A stretch of DNA of 64,000 nucleotides from Caprella mutica (GCA_947561585.1 CANNZV010001123.1:204276-268275), one strand, 5' to 3'; numbered from the stretch's first letter, positions 25,301 through 36,539 are shown. Notes: a model not told the origin generated them from the sequence alone. Numbers and translations are program-made.

Positions 25301-28300
25301 TCCTTTCTTTATAATATTTCTCCTTTCTTTATAATATTTCTCCTTTCTTTATAACATTTCTCCTTTCTTTATAACATTTCTCCTTTCTTTATAATATTTC
25401 TCCTTTCTTTATAATATTTCTCCTTTCTTTATAATATTTCTCCTTTCTTTATAATATTTCTCCTTTCTTTATAATATTTCTCCTTTCTTTATAATATTTC
25501 TCCTTTCTTTATAATATTTCTCCTTTCCTTATAATATTTCTCCTTTCTTTATAATATTTCTCCTTTCTTTATAATATTTCTCCTTTCTTTATAACATTTC
25601 TCCTTTCTTTATAACATTTCTCCTTTCTTTATAATATTTCTCCTTTCTTTATAATATTTCTCCTTTCTTTATAATATTTCTCCTTTCTTTATAATATTTC
25701 TCCTTTCTTTATAATATTTCTCCTTTCTTTATAATATTTCTCCTTTCTTTATAATATTTCTCCTTTCTTTATAATATTTCTCCTTTCTTTATAATATTTC
25801 TCCTTTCTTTATAATATTTCTCCTTTCTTTATAATATTTCTCCTTTCCTTATAATATTTCTCCTTTCTTTATAATATTTCTCCTTTCTTTATAACATTTC
25901 TCCTTTCTTTATAATATTTCTCCTTTCTTTATAATATTTCTCCTTTCTTTATAATATTTCCCCTTTCTTTTTATTTCAGTAAAATTAAAACTATATATTA
26001 ATTAATTCTAATTTAAGTAATAAAATATTTTCTTTATTTTGTTACACTATTTATGTTCATCTTTTATTTAATTTCAAATATTAAATTAGGCTGATGCAAT
26101 CGTCATTTCGATTGCATCTTTCTGAAGTTCCTGGAAAATATCTTAGCCGTTCATTTAGAAGATATTTAGTACAATGTTTAAATATTAATAGTAAAACTTT
26201 CGCTTTTTCAAAAGTACTCTATACTAATTAAATAATTATTTTTGTTAGTTTTACTATGTAAAATTGATGTATTAGATTCATTTAATATTAATCATCTCAA
26301 AGAAACTTTTCATGACGTCATCAAAACTTGAGTTCGAATGATACACTTTATCCCGAGATCTTGTCACGTCAGACCTGTGATAAAAGTTGCCCTGTGACCT
26401 GCTATAGGCAGTAGGCTCCTCACAGTCGGTTGGAGGCCAATACCATTGGCGATGGTCGGAGCCATGGTTGTAGAGCAGTGGAGCATATCTTTTGTTTTTA
26501 ATGTTCATTGTCTAAATAAAGATAATTGTTTTTTTAATATTTAAAGAAGGTCTGCTTCTTCCTTTGAAAAAAAAAGTTTCTTGAAATGAGAACTAGGTAT
26601 GGTGAACCTACCTTTGTAACTCATAAAATATACTTTGTTTGGTATTTGAAATTCTGATAGGTACTGATTTTATCATATTATAAACTAACTAGTTATTATT
26701 CATTTTTATATTTTGTATTCATTGAAATGAATGATTGAAATGAAAGAAACTATTGGTAGGTTCCTCGTACTTAGTTAGGTTTCAGAATCCTATCCTAAGA
26801 TAGAAAGGGTATAAAATAAATAAAATTACATCAATATTAAGTTATACTCAAAAACTGAGAGAACTTCATGTTATTTGGTAACCAATCTTTCAACTTTCTC
26901 GCGTAAGAAGATATTGTGCCGATTATCTAATCAACAGATTTACCTCTTGATTGACGTTACTTCTAATTAAATTGCTCATAACTTTTTTATTGAAATACAC
27001 ACTCCAATGAACTTTGTAGCAATTAATGCGTTTAGATATTAGGTATCGAAATATCGATTTGAAATTGTCCAAAGGTGAGTACATAGTCAGCTGTAATTAA
27101 TGTTCTACACTCTAATTTTTCTCCCCGTACGAATAACATAGAAATATTTAGCCGATATTCTAAAAAGGAACCCAATTCACTTCACTTTGATGGTCTAATC
27201 CCAACCAACAGATTCAAAATGTAAGGAAATGTTAAGTTCAAATAAAAAAATAATATTTCGTGATAATTACTTAGCAAAATATACCGCGGATATCAAAATT
27301 AAAATCTTTAACTTTTACCACCAATTGTAAGTTATTTGTGTCTGTTTTAGTACTTTGACAACTGGTGAACTGTAACTCATGAAAAGTACCACATGATGTC
27401 AGTCTGTCATTAATGTTACTAAAATTAAACTAATTTCCAATTAGTCCAAACTCTTTACTTTCAGGTATGAATTGCGGTTAGAATTTGACGCTTCTCTCAC
27501 TTTGTTGCAATAACATTGAGTTTTATGAACCTTTTATTAGGTTGTTTTATTTCTAGTTAGTGGATGAACATCAATTTTATTAAAGCTCTATCTAAATATT
27601 TAAAGAATTGTAAATGTTTGGAATGGCAAACTTTAATAAGAAATAGAAAAGAATTATTCTAAATATAATTACTTACCTCTTAACTTCCTTTTTAACGTCA
27701 GTGTTTTTAGTAGACACTCCAAGACATTTTAGAAAGTTCTTCCGTAGATCACTTTCTGAAAGATGCCTTGAATTCCAGTCAATGTTACGCTTTTCCATGT
27801 TCTTGATCACCTGATCTACTGCCACATATTCCTGAATTGTGCTGTGTGTGAAGGCGTAAGTCAAAGTTTTACCGAGTTTGAAAGAGGTCTCTGGGGTTAG
27901 GATGCACGTGAGTAACCCTCCAATGTCAACATCTCTCGACAACTTTTGTTGACATTTTTCGACTAAGCTTTCGTAGTGATCTTCTTCAAAGAAATATTTC
28001 TCATAATTGAAGAGCATAAGACTGTAGTAACTGAACAAGTCAAAAATGTATTTGATTGTTCTTTTGGGAGTCAGAACGTTGCTCTCTCTCAACTTTTTCT
28101 CTATTTCTTTATAGAAGATTTCTCTTATTGCTTTGTAAGCACTTTGTTCATTGTGCAATTGAGACAAAGATTTTCTGTTATTCAAGAACAGAGAGATGTA
28201 CAATGCCAAAAGAACTGGTGATGAAAACACTTTCTGTGCATCTTCATTCAGATTCTCAAAGCTCTTCACCAGTTCTTCAGAATTTACACCATCACCCATC

Positions 28301-29619
28301 TTATCACCATACCTCCTCAAGAAGTTCACTTTGTTTCTCAATTCATTGAAGGGTTCGATGAGCATTTCATTATATTCGAAATACCTCTCTTTCAGTTTGC
28401 TAATGAAATTATTCCCTGCATCAACTCTGCCGGAAACAATGCAAGTAGCGTCATATTTGTTGCAGAATGGTATGATTTTATCAACCAGTTTTCTACTGTC
28501 TTCATTGACTTCATCGTAGCCATCAATTAAGAAGACTTTTCCCTCAACTTCTTTGAATGCATCATAAATGACTTCTTTTGAGGAATACAAATTGGGAATA
28601 TTTTCCTTCAGAAAATCACTAAGATTATTTTGCCTTTCAGTCCGGCATTCTAGGTAGATAGGTAATCTGAATCTACCTATGCCTTTGTAACTCATTTCAC
28701 TTCCATTAACTGAATTGTCCAAAATGTTTTGGTACAAGTTTCGCATGAGGGTAGTTTTGCCAGAGCCTGGACCACCATTGATCACCACGAACTTAGTAGT
28801 GATGTGGTTGCATAGCTCGGAGGAGCTGAAAACATTTTCTTTCTTTTTCAGTTCATTCTTGTCTTTAACACCCACTGATAAATTTACGGACTGAAAGATC
28901 TGGGAAGTACCTATCTTTCCCAGACCACCTGGCAAAGGGACAGAGAATGAATCAGAATATTTCTCTAGCATGAAGGGTGCACTCTCTTTTTCTACTAATT
29001 TCGTAACATTCTTAACTGCGTTCTCATAAGAGCTTGTGGTTTCACGTACCAACTCGTCAAACTTAGCATCCAAATCTGCAACTTTAGCATCGATTTCATT
29101 CTTGTCTTTGCCGTAGAGTGTACCAGCAGTTCTGATGCATTTTGTCATCAATGTTTTTTTATCTTCAATTTTAGGGTTTTGTTTTGCCTTAGTAAGTTCA
29201 TGGCTAACTTCATTTCTAAAGTGTTTCATCTCTTTTAGAAGATACTCGACACTATCAGTGTCTTTTAGTTTCTCATCCCAATCTTTTGTACCAGTTTGAG
29301 TGACTTTTTCATAACACAGAACTGGAAGAAGATCGTGCAAAAAAGTTACATCAAAGCTGGAAAAGTCAGTTTCCTCCATTTTTATCAAATGCTTCTTTAA
29401 CTTTTTTTCTAGTTTTATGCCAGATCTCTCTTCAATCTTCAGATTTTCAAAGTGGTCTTTGATCTTCACTCCATCGGGTTTTTCAAAGCCCCAGTCTATT
29501 ATGGTCTGGTAGACAAATGGACAACACTCAAAATTGATGCGATTATTGATCAGAAAATTCAAATCCTCTTGAGAAAGAGTGTGAGGAGATGGAGAAGCCA
29601 TTGTGCTCAGGAGTAGAAC
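22166..29619 (-). CDS. HEPN-NACHT NLR-like NTPase gene (4 coding exons, 848 aa)
   Basis: Minus-strand gene joined from exons 29619-27677 (ATG at 29601), 23743-23557, 23303-23032 and 22328-22166. Splice phases agree at every junction (2/1, 0/0, 2/1), giving 848 codons plus TGA. Residues about 15-190 resemble the DZIP3-type HEPN domain, with R-x4-H motif RNEVSH at 129-134. The NACHT spans about 265-600: Walker A GGPGSGKTT (276-284), Walker B FLIDGYDEV (357-365), sensor-like IVSGR (388-392), SPVLLALY (461-468) and winged-helix motif THSTIQEY (585-592). The last ~210 residues contain no clear LRRs. By family knowledge, NACHT proteins are signal-transducing NTPases of innate immunity or cell death, and HEPN domains are often RNases; function here is inferred. 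An AG after a pyrimidine-rich tract 18 bp before the ATG suggests a 5'UTR intron. Extra exons cannot be excluded. Confidence 0.88.
22329..23031. other. NACHT intron 3 with a small palindrome
   Basis: AT-rich intron of 703 bp. It contains a hairpin at 22591-22667 (arms gcaaatagggtaaataatct and the inverted agattctttactctatttgc). The reverse complement of this hairpin matches the right end of the 42-bp array (8250-8320), so it is a small dispersed palindromic element. Confidence 0.75.
23032..23303 (-). CDS. NACHT gene exon 3 (residues 705-794/795)
   Basis: The donor is GTTAGT (23031-23026), leaving two nucleotides (AA) that exon 4 completes. The acceptor is less certain: acaagtag before 23303 gives the needed phase 0, and upstream of it stops appear. 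It encodes the segment with DYSLHYSRHIRPLTEVMKKR and HFSESLTDTD. The end is well supported, the start moderately. Confidence 0.72.
23557..23743 (-). CDS. NACHT gene exon 2 (residues 642-704)
   Basis: Bounded by acceptor ttctcacag and donor GTGAGT. It begins with one nucleotide that completes the codon left open by exon 1 (AG+A = Arg) and ends in phase 0. It encodes YGNIIKLLILETSANG... and ...SIVSDVLRD, a helical-looking segment without a recognised domain. Confidence 0.8.
24221..24936 (+). mobile_element. Pogo-like MITE, right end lost
   Basis: Starts TA|CAGGCAGGCCCCGCTTTAAT and shares its interior with 36056-36539, including tcattttctatgagttat, cggaacttaccctaaaatga and ccgttttctatgtctacgaa. 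The right terminal repeat is missing; the 20-bp array begins where homology stops. Confidence 0.7.
24937..25970. repeat. 20-bp pyrimidine-rich array (about 52 copies)
   Basis: The unit is tttctcctttctttataata. The variants tttcctt (about 25041, 25281, 25521, 25841) and ataaca pairs (about 25110, 25350, 25590) recur every 240 bp, a 12-unit higher-order repeat. It lies within intron 1 of the NACHT gene, where the sense strand is purine-rich. Confidence 0.97.
26278..26508 (-). CDS. Uncertain 76-codon ORF inside NACHT intron 1
   Basis: Begins ATG right after an acceptor-like tatctttatttag and ends TGA. The product is rich in Tyr, His, Ser, Arg and Asp (YAPLLYNHGSDHRQW... FYHRSDVTRSRDK) and is less AT-biased than its surroundings. 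Using that acceptor, the phase does not fit NACHT exon 1 (it would hit TGA at once). An internal AG (tatag before CAGGTCACAGG) would fit phase 2 and give an alternative C-terminus. It could be an alternative terminal exon, a small separate gene or chance. No domain recognised. Confidence 0.3.
   Translation of the reverse strand: MNIKNKRYAPLLYNHGSDHRQWYWPPTDCEEPTAYSRSQGNFYHRSDVTRSRDKVYHSNSSFDDVMKSFFEMINIK
27677..29619 (-). CDS. NACHT gene exon 1 (HEPN + NACHT, residues 1-642)
   Basis: A single open stretch of 641 codons plus 2 nt. The start ATG at 29601 sits in the context cacaATGG; no upstream in-frame ATG is needed for the domain. The exon ends AAG-AG followed by donor GTAAGT (27676-27671). 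Upstream, ttcttctctctaatag at 29636-29620 is a good acceptor. Codon use and amino-acid composition look normal, unlike the surrounding repeats. Confidence 0.93.
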
Positions 29620-29865
29620 CTATTAGAGAGAAGAATATGAATGAGAGAATATTGCATATAATGTATTGAGGTAGAGCAGAAAAGGAGTAAAGTTAACTCT
29701 CTGTGAGGTGTTTTTGTTATAGCATTTAGTACTAAAGTACATCTAAAGAATGGAGATTTACCGACATGTATTAAAAAAGGGGGCATTAAATTTGCAACTC
29801 TACTTTACAAACCTATAATTCTCATTACATTATCTCATGATTTAGGAATAAATTATTCTCCCTAA

Positions 29866-30160
29866 TGTGTCCCAATGATTTCTGAGAGTTAATTTACCCT
29901 ACTGTGTCCCAATGATTTCTGAGAGTTAATTAACTCTACTGTGTCCCCATGATTTCTGAGAGTCAATTTACCCTACTGTGTCCCAATGTTTTCTGAGAGT
30001 TAATTTACCCTACTGTGTCCCAATGTTTTCTGAGAGTCAATTTACCCTACTGTGTCCCAATGTTTTCTGAGAGTTAATTTACCCTACTGTGTCCTAATGA
30101 TTTCTGAGAGTTAATTTACCCTACTGTGTCCTAATGTTTTCTGAGAGTTAGTTTGTATTA
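29866..30160. repeat. 37-bp array, 8 units
   Basis: The landmark tgtgtcc recurs at 29866, 29903, 29940, 29977, 30014, 30051, 30088 and 30125, exactly 37 bp apart. The unit includes atgatttctgagagttaatt. It lies about 250 bp upstream of the NACHT coding exon, in its presumed 5' region. Confidence 0.97.
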
Positions 30161-30739
30161 GGTACCACCGTACCAGAAATACTTCGGTAGCTCAGGTTAC
30201 ACTGAATTTTTGAAATACAATAATTTGAAGTATAATGATTAGGAAATCATAATGAATATAGAAGAAAGTATCTATTGGACATGGTCTTATGTTGTGAACA
30301 TTGGGATGGTACCTTATTTGTCGTACGAATCGAACGAAAAAACTGTTATATGTATTCTCAAAATAGACTAACAAATGCGGTTGCCTTTCATTAAAATTTG
30401 TTAGCGATTTGCTATAAACTGGTAACGATTCATTGTAATTGGGTAATCAATCGTCGCTTCAATTTGATAGTGATTCACTACAATTCCAAGTGAAAATAGG
30501 AGCAGGTTCGAGGCAGCGGTTAAGGCGATTGGGGTAGTCACCACGGCAGCCAGGGAGCAGCGAGAGCGCAGCGTGGGAGCCAAACTGACCGCTTTGGGGG
30601 CTAATTCAACTCCGGCGAAACTGTACATAACTACGCTCCTATTTGTCTAGCGCTCTCATTAACTGCGACTGCGCGGCCCCTAGCCACGACTGTAATATTA
30701 TATTACTATTATAATAGTTTTGGCTAAGGATAGACTCTA
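30161..30739. other. Mixed intergenic sequence with a dispersed segment
   Basis: The only recognisable feature is the third copy of the dispersed segment at 30484-30625 (annotated separately). The rest is AT-rich. Confidence 0.5.
30484..30625 (+). repeat. Dispersed segment with conserved open frame (copy 3)
   Basis: Diverged, oppositely oriented copy of 11037-11175 and 58382-58520. On the plus strand it reads RSRFEAAVKAIGVVTTAARE and then QRERSVGAKLTALG, open throughout. Several of the differences from the other copies are synonymous. Confidence 0.7.
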
Positions 30740-31297
30740 GGACAACTGTCGTCATGCGGACAACTGCCATACGACAAACTGCCATGCGACAAACTGCCAT
30801 GCGAACAACTGCCATGCGAACAACTGCCATGCGACAAACTGCCATGCGACAAACTGCCATTCGACAAACTGTCATGCGACAAACTGCCATGCGACAAACT
30901 GCCATGCGACAAACTGTCATGCGATAAACTGCCATGCGACAAACTGCCATGCGACAAACTGCCATGCGACAAACTGCCATGCGACTAACTGCCATGCGAC
31001 AAACTGCCATGCGACAAACTGCCATGCGACAAACTGCCATGCGACAAACTGCCATGCGACTAACTGCCATGCGAACAACTGCCATGCGAACAACTGCCAT
31101 GCGACAAACTGCCATGCGACAAACTGCCATTCGACAAACTGTCATGCGACAAACTGCCATGCGACAAACTGCCATGCGACAAACTGTCATGCGACAAACT
31201 GCCATGCGACAAACTGCCATGCGACTAACTGCCATGCGAACAACTGTCATGTGGACAACTGCCATGCGAACAACTGCCATGCGAACAACTGCCATGC
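30740..31297. repeat. 15-bp array (about 37 copies)
   Basis: The unit is atgcgacaaactgcc, with gcgaacaac and gcgactaac variants that recur in blocks. Several frames on both strands are open because of the period. The unit resembles the end repeats of the 2445-4495 element only loosely. Confidence 0.97.
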
Positions 31298-31341
31298 ATT
31301 ATATTATTATTTTATTTTAGATGAATTATAATGCACTTGTA

Positions 31342-32205
31342 AACCTAATATTTCATGGAATTAATTTGATGTGAAGTAAATTATTATTCTAACCTAAAAT
31401 TTTAGTATAAAAATGTTAATTGTATAGTAAGAAATTGTGAATGAAGAAGCATTGAAATTAATACTGAAGTAATACTAGATTTCTTTCTTTGTTACAATCA
31501 TTTTCTTTCACATTAAATAACCAAATGATTGACAAAAAGATTAAAATCTATAGATACAAAACTTTTTTTTCAAACATTTCAGAATACAAAGAATAGTACA
31601 AATATAAGCTTTACAGGTTACAATTTTCAGTGAGTGTGGTTTTGCATCTTTCTATTTTAGAGTTGCTTCCACGCAACACTGGACAGATATGAGTTACCTA
31701 AAATGTTGATTTGTTATTAGTATAATAACAAATTTAATAATACATATTTCAGCAATAATCATTCCCATATTTTGAAACTATTCAAATAATTTTAAGACAT
31801 GTTTCTGATCGGTGGGAGCTAGAAACAAAGAAACTATAGAAAAACGAATTCAAATTTCAAAGTTACTGAGTAAAGTGTGCGTTGTAAGAATTTTTTTAAC
31901 ATAGAAATAAGATAAATACTACTTCAGTTTCTAATCCTTAATCTAGCAGATTTTTTTTTGTACAATTAAAAATATTAATAACCCAATGAAAATTCTTAAA
32001 TAGTAAAATGCAAATTTACACTTACTGGAAATTTTAACCTGTAAAACTTGTACTATTTTTTGTATTTTGAAATATTTGAAAAAAAAGATCTACCGTCAAT
32101 ATTAATTTTAATACTTTTTTAAGCACAATTTCGAACTAATATTATATTTAATTTTTAGGTTAAGATAATAATATACTTCACATCAAATTAATTCCATGAA
32201 AGGTT
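31342..32205. repeat. Large imperfect palindrome (about 860 bp)
   Basis: Outer arms share tttcatggaattaatttgat / atcaaattaattccatgaaa and flanking sequence (about 70 bp). Inner arms share ttacaggtta...ttcagtgagtg (about 31612) with cacttactggaaattttaacctgtaaa (about 32018-32045). It is probably a foldback element; no target duplication seen. Confidence 0.75.
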
Positions 32206-32560
32206 CCCAGCTAACCATAAGCTCTCTGTCCCGCGTGGGACAGAGTGGGATAACCCTCGCTTGTGAGGGACGGCGAGGTACGAGGGACTTTAGATGTCTT
32301 AAGACGTCTGGATACCCACGTCTTACCCCACGTCTTGAATCCCACTCTCATCCCACGTCTTGAACAAGCGGGATGCCCCACGTCTGTCCCACCGGTTGAT
32401 TATTACACGTCTGCCCCATGTCTAAAAACCCATCGCCTGCCCCACGTCTAAAACCCCACATCTTCCCCACGTCTTAAACCCCTCACCTGCGTCGTTTGTT
32501 ATGACACCGTGTCGGCCATCTTGAATCCTACAACCAGGCTATAATATTACAGAGGGCATT
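32206..32560. repeat. GC-rich patch: perfect small hairpin and ccccacgtct repeats
   Basis: A perfect stem ctctgtccc-gcgt-gggacagag lies at about 32222-32243. It is followed by about ten degenerate ccccacgtct repeats (32309-32480) at irregular spacing. It resembles the tandem-repeat ends of the foldback elements, but no inverted partner was found. Confidence 0.6.
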
Positions 32561-32807
32561 GATATAACACGGACTTGCAGAACAATTTTTAAATTTAAAT
32601 CGATTTTAGACGTTCAAATACGTAATCAATGTGTAAATTGCCTGGACAAGCTACTGTGTAATTGAACGAACTTATCTAGAACATCAGTTGAAGACTGTAA
32701 GTAATCGATCAAAATAATTATTGAGTCTTGGTGCAAATCTTAATGGTTAAAATATCGATACATATTGCAGCAAGTTCATTCTCAAGCTTTATTTACGTAT
32801 CATAACT
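32561..32807. other. AT-rich unique sequence
   Basis: Nothing recognised. Confidence 0.5.
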
Positions 32808-33590
32808 AGGTAGGTATTGATAAACGCTATTAGATATAACTAGGTTGCTGTTGATGTAAGTATCTAGGTAGACTTTGATGAATAATACTAGTAGGTAGGT
32901 ATTGATAAACACTGGTAGGTATCTAGGTAGGTATTGGCAAACAGTTATTAGCTAGGTAACAATGTAAGCATTGATAAACTCTTGTAGATAACTAGGTAGG
33001 TATTGACAAACAGTTGTAGGTAAGTAAGGTAACGAGGTAGGTAATTGATGAACACTAGTAGGTAACTAGGTAGGTATTGATGAGCACTAGTAGGTAACTA
33101 GTTAGGTATTGATCAGAATTTAGTAGGTAACTAGGTAGGTATTGATAAACACTAGTAGATTACTAACTATGTATTGACAAACAGTTGTAGGTAACTAGGT
33201 ATTATTGATGAGCACTACTAGGTAACTAGGTGGGTATTGATGAACACTAGTAGGTAACTAGGTAGGTTTTGATGAACACTACTACGTAACTAATACTAGT
33301 AGGTAACTAGGACCTAGCTTGGTATTTATAAACAGTTGTAGGCAACTAGGTAGGCTTTGATGAACACAGGAAGGTAACTACTAAGGTATTGATAAGCAGT
33401 TCTAGGCAACGAGGTAGACATTGATAACCACCAGTAGGTACTAGATTGGTGGTTATCAGTTGTAGGTTACTAGGTAGTTATTGATAAACACTAGTAGGTA
33501 ACTTGATAGGTATAAGGTAGTGATACCACCAGTAGGTAACTATAGGTAAGATTAATTAACAGTTATAGGTAATTAGGTAGTTAATAACAT
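32808..33590. repeat. Degenerate ~32-bp array
   Basis: About 24 diverged units built on ggtaactaggtaggtattga and tgaacactagta. Many indels and substitutions suggest it is older than the neighbouring arrays. Confidence 0.9.
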
Positions 33591-33760
33591 TATTAATACA
33601 AATATTAATAAATAACTTTATACATTTTTTATCAATTACATTAAAAAAGAAAAGATACCGAAATATAGAAAATTAAATTATATTTATTTAAAATAACTTT
33701 AAGAAGCACGCAAGTTATCAAGTTGCATAAAGATCATTCCAATACTACTTCTTACCATAT
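33591..33760. other. AT-rich spacer
   Basis: Unique sequence before the tRNA-like segment. Confidence 0.5.
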
Positions 33761-33838
33761 CCAGGATGCCTCAGTGGTAGCGTCGCCGACTTCAATAGTG
33801 CATCGCACTACAGTCCTTAGATCGAGTCCCGAGAACAC
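33761..33838 (+). mobile_element. tRNA-like head of a SINE
   Basis: An A-box-like tgcctcagtggtagcg (33767-33782) and a B-box-like agatcgagtcc (33819-33829), about 54 bp apart, match internal RNA polymerase III promoter spacing. Pairing for a functional cloverleaf is poor, and the sequence is followed directly by the 40-bp array, so a tRNA-derived SINE head is more likely than a tRNA gene. Confidence 0.6.
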
Positions 33839-35582
33839 CAATAACTATTTAATTAGTTGTATCTGTGATACAGCTCAACAATAACTATTTAGTTAGTAGT
33901 ATCTGTGATACAGCTCTACAATAGATATTTAATTAGTTGTATCTGTGATACAGCTCTACAATAACTATTTAATTAGTTGTATCTGTGATACAGCTCTACA
34001 ATAGCTATTTGATTAGTTGTATCTGTGATACAGCTCTACAATAGCTATTTAATTAGTTGTATATGTGATACAGCTCTACAATAGCTATTTAATTAGTTGT
34101 ATCTGTGATACAGCTCTACAATAACTATTTAATTAGTTGTAACTGTGATACAGCTCTACAATAGCTATTTAATTAGTTGTATATGTGATACAGCTCTACA
34201 ATAGCTATTTAATTAGTTGTATCTGTGATACAGCTCTACAATAACTATTTAATTAGTTGTATACGTGATACAGCTCTACAATAGCTATTTATTTAGTTGT
34301 ATCTGTGATGCAGCCTACAATAACTATTTAATTAGTTGTATCTGTGATACAGCTCTACAATAGCTATTCAATTAGTTGTATCTGTGATACAGCTCTACAA
34401 TAGTTATTTATTTAGTTGTATCTGTGATACAGCTCTACAATAGCTATTTAATTAGTTGTATCTGTGATACAGCTCTACAATAGTTATTTAATTAGTTGTA
34501 TCTGTGATACAGCTCTACAATAGCTATTTAATTAGTTGTATCTGTGATACAGCTCTACAATAACTATTTAATTAGTTGTATCTGTGATACAGCTCTACAA
34601 TAGCTATTTAATTAGTTGTATATGTGATACAGCTCTACAATAGCTATTTAATTAGTTGTATCTGTGATACAGCTCTACAATAACTATTTAATTAGTTGTA
34701 ACTGTGATACAGCTCTACAATAGCTATTTAATTAGTTGTATATGTGATACAGCTCTACAATAGCTATTTAATTAGTTGTATCTGTGATACAGCTCTACAA
34801 TAACTATTTAATTAGTTGTATCTGTGATACAGCTCTACAATAGCTATTCAATTAGTTGTATCTGTGATACAGCTCTACAATAGTTATTTATTTAGTTGTA
34901 TTTGTGATACAGCTCTACAATAGCTATTTAATTAGTTGTATCTGTGATACAGCTCTACAATAGTTATTTAATTAGTTGTATTTGTGATACAGCTCTACAA
35001 TAGCTATTTAATTAGTTGTATCTGTGATACAGCTCTACAATAGTTATTTAATTAGTTGTATCTGTGATACAGCTCTACAATAGCTATTTTATTAGTTGTA
35101 TCTGTGATACAGCTCTACAATAGTTATTTAATTAGTTGTATCTGTGATACAGCTCTACAATAGCTATTTAATTAGTTGTATCTGTGATACAGCTCTACAA
35201 TAACTATTTAATTAGTTGTATCTGTGATACAGCTCTACAATAACTATTCAATTAGTTGTATCTGTGATACAGCTCTACAATAACTATTTAATTAGTTGTA
35301 TCTGTGATACAGCTCTACAACCGCTATTTAATTAGTTGTATTTGTGATACAGCTCTACAATAATTATATAATTAGTTGTATCTGTGATACAGCTCTACAA
35401 TAACTATTTAATTAGTTTTATCTGTGATACAGCTCTACAATAGCTATTTAATTAGTTGTATCTGTGATACAGCTTTACAATATTTATTTAATTAGTTGTA
35501 TATGTGATACAGCTCTACAACCGCTATTTAATTAGTTGTATCTGTGATACAGCTCTACAATAGCTATTTAATTAGTTGTATC
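33839..35582. repeat. 40-bp array (about 43 units)
   Basis: The unit includes tatttaattagttgtatctg and tgatacagctctacaata. Variants (atatgtgat, aactgtgat, attcaatt, ataact/atagct) recur in a block order repeated at about 34.0-34.4 and 34.6-34.9 kb. It starts at the 3' end of the tRNA-like SINE head. Confidence 0.97.
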
Positions 35583-36055
35583 TTCAATAACAAAAAGAAA
35601 TGAAGATGGCAAATGAAATATTCCGAAGAGGTCATTTTACAATTTATTCTAAAATTCAAGATGTGAGATCAGAGGAAATTCTACCACTGATGCAAAGACG
35701 TTTTCCGCGTTACAAATCGTCCCCCACTTTGTTCAAGAACAGACGTCTACCGGAAAAGGCCAGACCAACAGAGATTCTACAGTGAAATCTCAATTTAAGC
35801 TGGGAGATGTATCAGCACTCAGTGAGAACAGACATCCTGTGTCTATATTGTACTGCTGCAGCCAACAAACGTTTGTGACCGCAATCATTCAAGAGTGTGA
35901 TTCCCCTTATCTCTCATGATTGCCTTGAACTCTTCATTCAATATTAGTGGTTACTGATTACCAAACCTTTATAATAATAAAAAGAATCAACACTTTAGCT
36001 ACTTCTCAAATTGAACTCAAGAATGTTCAGAACATCCTTCAAAAACTGAGGAGTA
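35583..36055. other. Unique intergenic sequence
   Basis: Moderately GC-balanced sequence. The 61-codon ORF at 35600-35785 has no recognisable product and no splice support. Confidence 0.5.
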
Positions 36056-36539
36056 CAGTGCGGGGCATCCCCCGCTTTAGTTACCTAATCACGACTAAGT
36101 TTAATTACCAAACGGTAACTAATGCGAATAAAAGTAACAAAAAATTTATAATTGTCACTCCTCGATTATATTTCTCATTTTCTATGAGTTATAGAAAGAA
36201 AATTTGTTTTAGAGTTATAAGAGTACTATACGTATATAAGCATATTGAAATAAAAGTTAAATATTGATTATTATATAAAGATTTTTACGTGTTTGAAAAT
36301 ATGGAACTGTGCGATAACACGGAACTTACCCTAAAATGACACATGTTGAATTTCTGAACCAATTGCTTCTAATAACCTTACCTGGATTATAATTTCGATG
36401 TTATTTTTAGTTACCGTGAAATAATCACAAAAAATTGTCTCCGTTTTCTATGTCTACGAACGGTTCTTATTTCGAAACATGACTCGAAATAAGTACCACT
36501 TTTATTAAAGTGAGTTGTACTTAAAGCGAGGCTTGCCTG
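36056..36539 (+). mobile_element. Pogo-like MITE, full length
   Basis: Flanked by TA on both sides. Ends are cagtgcggggcatcccccgc(ttta) and the inverted (taaa)gcgaggcttgcctg. The ccCAG...cctcGctTTA layout resembles pogo/Tigger terminal repeats. The interior is non-coding and matches 24221-24936. Confidence 0.75.

Larger units (their letters stand above)
23744..27676. other. NACHT intron 1 (3.9 kb)
   Basis: Contains a truncated pogo-like MITE (24221-24936), the 20-bp array, a 76-codon ORF (26278-26508) and otherwise AT-rich non-repetitive sequence (25971-27676). Intron ends are GTAAGT...ttctcacag on the minus strand. Confidence 0.7.

Noticed and set aside
27976..28519. Plus-strand ORFs inside the NACHT exon
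   Set aside because: Shadows of the minus-strand coding exon.
33761..33838. Functional tRNA gene
   Set aside because: Box A and B are present but the arms do not pair into a convincing cloverleaf; a SINE head is more likely.
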